From the NCBI GenBank assembly GCA_964490725.1, contig CAZBDU010000129.1, positions 1 through 12,322 on the forward strand: 12,322 nucleotides of DNA. Reading direction: 5' to 3'. This stretch comes from CAZBDU01 sp964490725. GTDB lineage: Bacteria; Spirochaetota; Spirochaetia; SZUA-6; DRHE01. The notes below the pieces were generated by a model, which worked only from the letters and a program-made list of their open reading frames with translations, was not told the DNA's origin and did no database searches. The number at the start of each line of letters is the position of its first letter. The first letter of the stretch is position 1. Positions 7,305-12,322 of this stretch are shown piece by piece. The translations under genes and the position numbers were made by a program.

Positions 7305-7326
7305 CCTGATGAAACCCTAACCTGAT
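7305..7326 (+). promoter_or_regulatory. Pho-box-like element upstream of the small gene at 7360
   Basis: Two adjacent 11-bp units on the plus strand, CCTGATGAAAC (7305) and CCTAACCTGAT (7316), share CCT-A at the same offset. The second contains the CCTAACC found at both pstS and pstB. It lies 33 nt before the ATG at 7360, and 28 nt from the minus-strand element for pstB, so this is a divergent regulatory region. The first unit is a weaker match. Confidence 0.5.
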
Positions 7327-7359
7327 GGAAACCGAAGTGTGGTACCAGAAGGTTGGAAC

Positions 7360-7650
7360 ATGGAATTCAGGCCGTTCTTCGTCAGGCTGCGCCGGGATCT
7401 CGATGCCAAGCAAGAGATGAAACCGGACCTCCGCGCGCGAGGCTTCGCCTCTTTCTATCCCCAGGCCTTCCAGAAGAAACGGCTGTATCCGGTCCTGGCT
7501 GTGGACACCGACAGGGACGCACTGAACGGAACCGCCCAGGGGTGCGTGCAGCGCCGGCCGATGCTGCTCATACCCAACGACGACGGGTTCATCGTCTGGG
7601 TGGAGGGCCGCTATTTCCACTTCGCTGGATTCAAAGACAAGAGAGAATGA
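7360..7650 (+). CDS. Small protein of unknown function, possible Pho-regulon member
   Basis: A 96-residue protein that I do not recognise. It is soluble and charged, without a signal peptide or membrane segment. Visible stretches are MEFRPFFVRLRRDLDAK at the N terminus, LYPVLAVDTDRDALNG in the middle and MLLIPNDDGFIVWVEGRYFHFAGF near the end; the alternating pattern suggests a small alpha/beta fold. The ATG at 7360 has AGAAGG 7 nt upstream; an in-frame GTG at 7339 is less likely. It sits between divergent pstB and a convergent pseudogene, and a Pho-box-like element lies 33 nt before the start. By position it could be a phosphate-starvation accessory protein, but this is inference from context only. 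Codon choice looks like that of its neighbours. Confidence 0.7.
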   Translation: MEFRPFFVRLRRDLDAKQEMKPDLRARGFASFYPQAFQKKRLYPVLAVDTDRDALNGTAQGCVQRRPMLLIPNDDGFIVWVEGRYFHFAGFKDKRE

Positions 7651-7682
7651 TCCCCTGAAGGCGCGCAGGCATGGAGGCAGGT

Positions 7683-8235
7683 TCATCCGTCCAGAACGCA
7701 CAATGCCGCACCGATCGCCGTGCCGTAGTCAGACAGATATTCTGCACCACCAGGTTGACAAGCCCCAGGGCGAGATCAGGAGCGGAGGCGCCGGCGCCAG
7801 ACCGCGGAGGGTGCCTCCGCCCAGAGCCGTGCCGCCCAGATGCCTGAAGGCGCCTCTTGCGGCTGCCACGAAGGCGGTGCCGGTTCCCATGCTCACCACC
7901 AGCGCCGCCTCCAACCCGGACAGATGCAGTCCGCCCGTGCCGATCGCCCGAAACTCGTCGATCCGTTGGACCGTGAAGGGAAGCGCGTCTGCCGGCAGAG
8001 CCGCCGCACGAGCGCCAGTGACCCCTACGCTGAGCACCTTCCCGGGATCGGCGAGTGCCGTTGAAAGGAGCCGCTTCAATGCTTCGCGTGCGGAACCCGC
8101 CGGATCCCGGGCGCCGATAGTGGCCGACCCCACCACTGAGCCCTCCCTCAGGGCCACCGCTTTCGTCGTGGTCGCACCCAGGTCCAGACCAAAGACCTGC
8201 ACCGTTGGGGGGGTCAAGCGGCTCATCTTGTGCAT
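7683..8235 (-). pseudogene. coaW: Decayed type II pantothenate kinase (coaW-like)
   Basis: The intact family phosphorylates pantothenate, the first step of coenzyme A synthesis. Residues 1 to about 146 read like a normal N-terminal part: nucleotide loop GLDLGATTTKAV (16-27), IDEFRAIGTGGL (92-103), SMGTGTAFV (115-123) and LGGTALGGGTLRGL (133-146). After this the frame runs into unrelated residues and stops at 7729. The helix expected near the C terminus, DLALGLVNLVVQNI, is found in a second frame (7777 to 7736), and the family's final DYGTAIGAAL, followed by CVLDG and a stop, is in a third frame (7730 to 7683). About 60 residues appear missing before the second block and about 45 before the third. 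Two internal deletions explain this. The start may be ATG 8235 or 8226. Confidence 0.85.
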
Positions 8236-8295
8236 TCTTCCTCTGCATACAGGGAATCAACCCGCCTGGCAAGCCTGGCCGAGAGGGCGGGACCG

Positions 8296-8324
8296 TTGTG
8301 CCTGGAGCTCAGTTCCGGTAGACT
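8296..8324 (+). promoter_or_regulatory. Putative promoter of phoU-phoB-phoR
   Basis: TTGTGC (8296-8301) and TAGACT (8319-8324) are separated by 17 nt, an ideal sigma70 spacing, 51 nt before the phoU start. The -35 matches three of six bases and the -10 four of six. No CTAAC-type 11-bp repeat is seen between 8236 and 8374, so this operon may be expressed constitutively. Confidence 0.4.
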
Positions 8325-8360
8325 ACGTTCAGAGATTTGCGCACGCCCATCCGGGCCGGC

Positions 8361-8366
8361 AAGGAG
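8361..8366 (+). promoter_or_regulatory. Ribosome-binding site that sets the phoU TTG start
   Basis: AAGGAG lies 8 nt before the TTG at 8375. PhoU-like sequence begins directly after this codon, and no ATG or GTG is suitably placed, so the non-canonical start is well supported. Confidence 0.8.
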
Positions 8367-8374
8367 CAGTACGT

Positions 8375-9034
8375 TTGAGTCCGCGACAGCACTACGATGA
8401 ACGGCTCAAGGAGCTGCAGCTCGCCGTTGTCAGGATGGGGGGGATGATCGAGGAGGCGGTCGGCAAGGCGGCGGACGCCTTCTGCTCCCGCAATCGCGAG
8501 CTGGCCCAGGAGGTCATCGACGGGGACGTCGAGGTCGACAAGATCGAACGACAGATCGAGAACCAGTGCGCCGCCCTGATCGCCACCGAGCAGCCGGTGG
8601 CCCTGGATCTGCGCATCATCATCGCGGCCCTCAAGATCTCCAACGACCTGGAGCGCACCGGCGACTACGCCAAGCACCTGGCGACGGTGGCCACCGTGGT
8701 TTCCCGGGACATCGTACAGATATCCCGCCCCGAGGTTCTGGAAATGGCAGAGACCGCCAACGCCATCCTGCGCGAGGCGGTTCAGGCCTACGTGAAGCGC
8801 GACGTGGATCTGGCGCGGCGCGCCAAGGCCCGCGACGACCTGGTGGACAGCACCTACATGCAGCTGTTCCAGGAGATCCTGCAAGCCATGCAGGAGCGGC
8901 CTGAAACCATCCAGTCTGCGGTGGCCGTGCTGTTCGTGTGCAAGTATCTCGAGCGCCTTGCCGATCACGCCACCAACGTGTGCGACGAGGTGATCTTCGT
9001 ATGCACCGGCGCCCGCAAGGAGTGGCTCGTCTGA
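8375..9034 (+). CDS. phoU: Phosphate signalling regulator PhoU
   Basis: A 219-residue all-helical cytoplasmic protein of the usual length, with two PhoU repeats. The metal-binding E/D-xxx-D signatures are visible in each half: LERTGD (E93, D97) and LERLAD (E193, D197). PhoU connects Pst transporter activity to the PhoR kinase and keeps the Pho regulon off when phosphate is sufficient. The frame is open upstream to 7703, but that part lies antisense to the coaW remnant and does not look like PhoU; TTG 8375 with AAGGAG is chosen. It is first in phoU-phoB-phoR, with phoB starting 5 nt after its stop. PhoU is not next to pstB here, although the classical order is pstB-phoU. Confidence 0.97.
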   Translation: MSPRQHYDERLKELQLAVVRMGGMIEEAVGKAADAFCSRNRELAQEVIDGDVEVDKIERQIENQCAALIATEQPVALDLRIIIAALKISNDLERTGDYAKHLATVATVVSRDIVQISRPEVLEMAETANAILREAVQAYVKRDVDLARRAKARDDLVDSTYMQLFQEILQAMQERPETIQSAVAVLFVCKYLERLADHATNVCDEVIFVCTGARKEWLV

Positions 9035-9039
9035 CGGCC

Positions 9040-9792
9040 ATGGCGGAACGGATCCTGGTGGTCGAGGACGATGAGCCCATCGCCGAGCTGATTCGCCACA
9101 ACCTGACCCGGGACGGATATCGGGTCGCCTGCTACTCCTCGGGAGAAAAGCTGCTCCTGCGCGCCGGAAGCGATCCTCCGGATCTGATTCTGCTGGACCT
9201 GATGCTGCCGGGCATCGACGGCCTGGAAATCTGCCGGCTCCTCAGGGAGGAGGAGGCCACCCGGCAGGTTCCGATCATCATGGTGACCGCCCGCGGAGAG
9301 GAGGCGGACATCGTGAAAGGCCTGGAATGCGGCGCCGACGACTACGTGGTGAAGCCCTTCAGCCCCAGAGTGCTGCGGGCGCGCGTCCAGGCGGTGTTGC
9401 GACGCCGCGGGCAGGCAGGAGAGGCGGGGGCTCAGCAGGCGGAGGCGCTTCGGTTCGGGCAGGTCACCCTGGACACGGCACGTCATCGGGTGGAGCTTGC
9501 GGGCCATCCGGTGGAGCTGACCCTTACGGAGTTCGGGATCCTGCGGCACCTCCTGCGGCAGCCCGGGCGGGTGTTCACCCGCCAGCAGATCGTGGAAGCG
9601 GTGAGGGGAAGCAACTACCACGTCACCGACAGGGCGGTGGACGTGGCGGTCTTCGGCCTGAGGAGGAAGCTGGGCGAGCACGGCGGGCTGGTGGAGACGG
9701 TGCGGGGAGTCGGCTACAGGCTGCGCGAGGCGGAACCGGCGCCTGAGCGCGATGAGGGCAGCGCAGCCGGAGGCAGGAAAGCAAAGCGATGA
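9040..9792 (+). CDS. phoB: Phosphate regulon response regulator PhoB
   Basis: A 250-residue OmpR/PhoB-family transcription factor. The receiver domain (about 1-120) has the acidic pocket E9-D10-D11, phospho-acceptor D53 (LILLDLMLPG) and K105 (VVKPF), the same numbering as I recall for E. coli PhoB. The C-terminal winged helix (about 140-235) shows LTLTEFGILRHLL, the recognition-helix region VTDRAVDVAVFGLRRKLG and VRGVGYRLRE. ATG 9040 is used; AAGGAG lies 17 nt upstream, too far to be ideal, while a CTG at 9031 is correctly spaced to it, so initiation may depend on coupling to phoU. The stop overlaps the phoR start by 4 nt. Its likely targets are the 11-bp repeat elements at 3331-3374 and 7255-7326. 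Confidence 0.97.
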   Translation: MAERILVVEDDEPIAELIRHNLTRDGYRVACYSSGEKLLLRAGSDPPDLILLDLMLPGIDGLEICRLLREEEATRQVPIIMVTARGEEADIVKGLECGADDYVVKPFSPRVLRARVQAVLRRRGQAGEAGAQQAEALRFGQVTLDTARHRVELAGHPVELTLTEFGILRHLLRQPGRVFTRQQIVEAVRGSNYHVTDRAVDVAVFGLRRKLGEHGGLVETVRGVGYRLREAEPAPERDEGSAAGGRKAKR

Positions 9793-11585
9793 GCCGCCCG
9801 CGAAGGCTGGTGACCACCGTATACGTAAGCTTCTTTGCGGTGTTCGCCGTGACCCTGGCGGCCACGCTTCTGTACACGGTGCTGTCCTTCAGCCCGTATC
9901 TGTACCGGCAGACAGCCGGGGAACTGGAGCAGCGCGCCCGCCTGATCGAGCCCCAGATCGCGCGGCTGTTCGGGCTTCCCAGGCAGGAGCGCCTCGGAGA
10001 GGCAGACGACCTGTCCGCTGATCTTGGCCGGCGCGGCGGCTTCCGGGTCACCCTGATCCTTCCCGATGGAACCGTCATCGGGGATTCGGAGGGGGATCCT
10101 GCGGCCATGGAGAATCATCGCACCCGGCCGGAGGTCCTCCAGGCCCTGCGCGGTGAGGTCGGCGTGCGGGTGCGCTACAGCGAGACCCTGCGGCGGAAGA
10201 TGCTGTACGTGGCCGTGCCGGTGTTCCGTGAAGGTGCGATCGCCGGGATCCTGCGGGTCTCCCAGCCCAGGCTCACCGTCGAGGAGGCTCTGCGCAACTG
10301 GCGTGCGGTCAGTCTGTGGGTAGGCCTGGGGGCGCTCCTCCTGGGCGCCGGGCTGGTGGCCCTGCTCTCCGGGAGCGTGATACGTCCCTTGAGGGAGCTC
10401 AGGGATGGCACCGAACGAATCCTCCACGGGAACCTGCAGCACCGCCTGCGGCTCCCAATGTTCGAAGAGACGAACGCCATCGCCGAAGCCCTGAACCAGC
10501 TCGACACTCTGCTCCGCGAGCAGGCGCAGACCGTCAGCCGCCAGCAGAGCCAGGAACAGGCCATCCTGCACAGCATGGTCGAGGGCGTCTTGGCCATCGA
10601 TCCCGCAAAGCGCGTCGTCAACCTGAACGAGGCGGCGGCGCGCATGCTCAAGATCGACCTGCAAGCAGCCCTGGGCTCCCGGATGGAGGAGGTGGTGCGC
10701 CTTCCGGCGCTGCTGTCCTTCATCGAGAGCACCATGACCGGTGAGCCGGGGACGCCTGCAGAGCAGACCATCGTGCTGTACCTGGACGAGCCCCGCTCGA
10801 TCCGCGCCCGGGCGACGGTGCTGCGCGGCCGCGGGGAGGCCGTTCTGGGCTACCTGGTGGTGCTGAACGACATTACCCACCTGCGCCGCCTGGAGCGGGT
10901 GCGCAGCGATTTCGTGGCCAACGTTTCCCACGAGCTGCGCACTCCCATCACCACCATCAAAGGCTTTGCGGAGACGCTTCTGGAGGAGGGGCTCGAGAAC
11001 AGGAAAGACAGCCTCCGCTTCCTGTCCCTGATAGCTTGCGAGACCCAGCGGCTGGAGTCGCTGGTGGAGGACCTGCTGAGCCTGGCCCGGATCGAGCACG
11101 AGGGGGAGCGCCGGGAAATCCTCTTCAGCCGTGGAGCCCTGGAGCCCGTCCTCAGGCAGGCGGTGGAGGCCCGCGCCGGGGCGGCCGGGAAGGCCGGGGT
11201 CACCGTGGGGGTGGAGTGTCCCCGGGATCTGGAGGTCAATCACAACCCCGAGCTCCTGAAGCAGGCGCTGGTCAACCTGATCGACAACGCGGTCAAGTTT
11301 TCGCCCAGGGGGGCAGCCGTCCAGGTAAGGGGCAGCCGGCGCGACGGGCAGGTAGTGCTGGAGGTCTGCGATCGGGGTCCCGGAATCGCCCCGGAGCACC
11401 TGCCGCGCCTCTTCGAACGCTTCTACCGGGTCGACAAGGCGCGCAGCCGCTCCCTGGGCGGGACCGGCCTGGGCCTGGCCATCGTGAAGCACATCGCCGT
11501 TGCCCACGGAGGCCGGGTGGCCGCCGAGAGCGCTCCGGGGGAGGGCAGCACCTTCTCCATCATCCTGCCGGCACCGCCGGCATGA
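9789..11585 (+). CDS. phoR: Phosphate regulon sensor histidine kinase PhoR
   Basis: A 598-residue membrane-bound histidine kinase, cognate to PhoB. Order of parts: TM1 about 7-30; an extracytoplasmic domain about 31-172; TM2 about 173-195; HAMP about 196-245 (SVIRPLRELRDGTERI); PAS about 255-365 (MVEGVLAIDPAKRVVNLNEAAARML); HisKA with FVANVSHELRTP (phosphorylated H381); and HATPase with N box NLIDNAVKFSP, DRGPGI and GGTGLGLAI (near 557). The large extracytoplasmic domain is of the type in Gram-positive and many other PhoR proteins, unlike the short one of E. coli. ATGA overlap with phoB implies coupled translation. A perfect 7-bp palindrome (TGCCGGC at 11566, GCCGGCA at 11576) spans the end and stop but has no T tract. 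Confidence 0.97.
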   Translation: MSRPRRLVTTVYVSFFAVFAVTLAATLLYTVLSFSPYLYRQTAGELEQRARLIEPQIARLFGLPRQERLGEADDLSADLGRRGGFRVTLILPDGTVIGDSEGDPAAMENHRTRPEVLQALRGEVGVRVRYSETLRRKMLYVAVPVFREGAIAGILRVSQPRLTVEEALRNWRAVSLWVGLGALLLGAGLVALLSGSVIRPLRELRDGTERILHGNLQHRLRLPMFEETNAIAEALNQLDTLLREQAQTVSRQQSQEQAILHSMVEGVLAIDPAKRVVNLNEAAARMLKIDLQAALGSRMEEVVRLPALLSFIESTMTGEPGTPAEQTIVLYLDEPRSIRARATVLRGRGEAVLGYLVVLNDITHLRRLERVRSDFVANVSHELRTPITTIKGFAETLLEEGLENRKDSLRFLSLIACETQRLESLVEDLLSLARIEHEGERREILFSRGALEPVLRQAVEARAGAAGKAGVTVGVECPRDLEVNHNPELLKQALVNLIDNAVKFSPRGAAVQVRGSRRDGQVVLEVCDRGPGIAPEHLPRLFERFYRVDKARSRSLGGTGLGLAIVKHIAVAHGGRVAAESAPGEGSTFSIILPAPPA

Positions 11586-11590
11586 GCCCG

Positions 11591-11620
11591 TTGCGCCGGC
11601 TCCAGGGGTGGGAGTAGAAT
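11591..11620 (+). promoter_or_regulatory. Putative promoter of the BON-like gene
   Basis: TTGCGC (11591-11596) and TAGAAT (11615-11620) are 18 nt apart. The -10 matches five of six consensus bases. It lies just after the phoR stop, 51 nt before the next start, so the small gene may be expressed apart from phoUBR. Confidence 0.4.
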
Positions 11621-11626
11621 GGAGCG

Positions 11627-11653
11627 GCTGCGGCTTTCGGAATCCGCCGCAGC
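11627..11653 (+). other. 5'-UTR hairpin before the BON-like gene
   Basis: GCTGCGGC (11627-11634) and GCCGCAGC (11646-11653) form a perfect 8-bp stem with an 11-nt loop, ending a few bases before AGGAGG. There is no T tract. It could modulate translation, protect the transcript or mark the end of the phoR message; the sequence does not decide. Confidence 0.45.
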
Positions 11654-11671
11654 GGTACCAGGAGGTGGGCC

Positions 11672-11917
11672 ATGGCAGAGATCACGAGCATGATCATGCG
11701 GGAGATCGAGCAGGACGGCTCCATCGCAGCGCGCGGCATCAAGCTCGAAGTGGTTTCCAAGGGCCTGTTTCGCAGGCGCAAGACCCTGCGCCTGTTCGGT
11801 TCGGTGGGCAGCGAACGGGAGAAGGTGAAGGCCGCCCGAATCGCTCAGCACCACGCCGGCGACCAGTACGACCTCGTGAACGATCTGGAGGTGAAGGAGC
11901 CGGCCGGGACCCGCTGA
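11672..11917 (+). CDS. Small BON-like domain protein
   Basis: An 81-residue protein without signal peptide or membrane segment. Residues about 22-75 read like one BON domain: a beta strand (IKLEVVSKG), a basic turn (FRRRKTL), the characteristic strand and Gly pair (LRLFGSVGSEREK), a helix (VKAARIAQHH) and a final strand (DLVNDLEVK). BON domains bind lipids or other hydrophobic ligands in several families, but here the protein appears cytoplasmic and its role is unknown. The ATG at 11672 has AGGAGG 6 nt upstream, a strong site. It follows phoR by 86 nt and has a possible promoter of its own. The basic loop FRRRKT is an addition I do not associate with standard BON domains. The assignment rests on a pattern match, not on clear identity. 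Confidence 0.65.
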   Translation: MAEITSMIMREIEQDGSIAARGIKLEVVSKGLFRRRKTLRLFGSVGSEREKVKAARIAQHHAGDQYDLVNDLEVKEPAGTR

Positions 11918-11949
11918 AGGAACGCCCCGCCCTGCGGCCGGCTCAACCC

Positions 11950-11973
11950 CGCCGTTCTACGGGAGGAACGGCG
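11950..11973. terminator. Hairpin between convergent genes
   Basis: CGCCGTTC (11950-11957) and GAACGGCG (11966-11973) form a perfect 8-bp stem with an 8-nt loop, overlapping the 3' end of the exporter gene. It lies 32 nt after the BON-like stop and could end transcripts from both sides, but no T tract follows on either strand, so termination is uncertain. Confidence 0.35.
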
Positions 11974-12322
11974 ATATCCCCAGGTAGAGACCGAAACCGG
12001 CCATAACCGCAGCACACGCCACCAGCACGGCCCTGTAGATGCGGAAGTTCAACCTCTCCCTGCCCAGGTGCACCAGGATGGAGACCGCCCAAAACCATCC
12101 CAGGTCCCCGGCTTCATGGCCGGCGAAGAAGGCCAGCAGCAGCGGCCAGTTGCCGTAGGTGATCTCGTACTGGTTCATGAACGCCAGGCCAATGGTGGCC
12201 CACCAGACCCACCAGTAGGGGTTGCTCATGGACACCAGCGCGCCCCCCAGCACGGGGTTGGGCAGGCGCGCCGCGGTCCCGGCCGGAGCCGCCGGCGGGT
12301 CCGGCGGCGAACCGGCCATGAC
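11957..12322 (-). CDS. LysE-family amino-acid exporter, C-terminal part
   Basis: The C-terminal 120 or so residues of an inner-membrane exporter; the N-terminal part lies beyond the right edge. After a Pro/Ala-rich linker (SPPDPPAAPAG) the sequence shows the family's second-half pattern: GGALVSMSNPYWWVWWATIG, where the NP motif in a membrane segment is typical; then AFFAGHEAGDLGWFWAVSILVHLGRERL; and a last helix VACAAVMAGFGLYLG before the stop. LysE/RhtB proteins usually have about 200 residues and six segments, so three are visible here. The ATG at 12319 is in the linker region and is probably not the true start. It is convergent with the BON-like gene. The substrate cannot be told from sequence. 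Confidence 0.8.
   Translation of the reverse strand, partial: VMAGSPPDPPAAPAGTAARLPNPVLGGALVSMSNPYWWVWWATIGLAFMNQYEITYGNWPLLLAFFAGHEAGDLGWFWAVSILVHLGRERLNFRIYRAVLVACAAVMAGFGLYLGISPFLP

Noticed and set aside
5475..7325. Plus-strand frame of 616 codons through pstA and antisense to pstB
   Set aside because: It runs out of frame with PstA and opposite intact PstB; its Arg/His/Gly-rich product is typical of a shadow frame.
7305..7333. Direct repeat CCTGATGAAACC / CCTGATGGAAACC as an attachment site or transposon end
   Set aside because: The two copies are short, 16 bp apart, and no recombinase gene or matching inverted end lies nearby; one overlaps the Pho-box-like element.
7261..7701. Minus-strand frame of 146 codons opposite the small gene at 7360
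   Set aside because: It would cover the divergent regulatory region and the Pho-box-like elements, and shows no family features, whereas the plus-strand frame has a good ribosome-binding site.
7703..8374. Upstream extension of the phoU frame (about 220 extra codons)
   Set aside because: It is antisense to the coaW remnant, has no PhoU-like or other recognisable sequence, and a well-spaced AAGGAG points to the TTG at 8375.
9714..11507. Minus-strand frame of 597 codons opposite phoR
   Set aside because: PhoR on the plus strand has all kinase motifs in order; the opposite frame shows only low-complexity GC-driven sequence.

Overview
The window is a GC-rich bacterial chromosomal segment, dense with genes, that is dominated by a complete but rearranged phosphate-acquisition (Pho) locus. 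Exported proteins with cleavable signal peptides and a periplasmic-style PstS fit a cell with a periplasm or other extracytoplasmic space. The TPR protein at the left edge reminds me of long TPR proteins seen in spirochaetes, but this is only an impression from memory and taxonomy stays open.

Layout. 1-93: leader with a terminator-like hairpin. 94-1230: TPR protein. 1366-1620: small secreted protein, closed by a strong intrinsic terminator at 1675-1707. 1823-2968: unrecognised exported protein with a TTG start. 2969-3423: non-coding stretch whose end holds the pstS control region. 3424-6336: pstS-pstC-pstA, with a hairpin between pstS and pstC. 6360-7175 (minus): pstB, tail-to-tail with pstA. 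7176-7359: divergent promoter region with a Pho-box-like element for each direction. 7360-7650: small unrecognised protein. 7683-8235 (minus): decayed type II pantothenate kinase gene. 8375-11585: phoU-phoB-phoR operon. 11672-11917: small BON-like protein. 11957-12322 (minus): LysE-family exporter, cut by the window edge.

How the genes work together. PstS captures phosphate outside the membrane, PstC and PstA form the channel and PstB supplies ATP hydrolysis. PhoU links transporter state to the PhoR kinase, which phosphorylates PhoB. PhoB would be expected to bind the tandem 11-bp repeats built on CTAAC/CTAGC that lie upstream of pstS, pstB and the small gene at 7360. That shared element is seen directly in the sequence; its use by PhoB is inferred.

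The most notable points are the separation and inversion of pstB, the custom Pho box, the small gene that appears to belong to the same regulon, and the remnant of coaW, whose three conserved blocks now lie in three different reading frames. I do not see a CRISPR array, mobile element, rRNA or tRNA gene.
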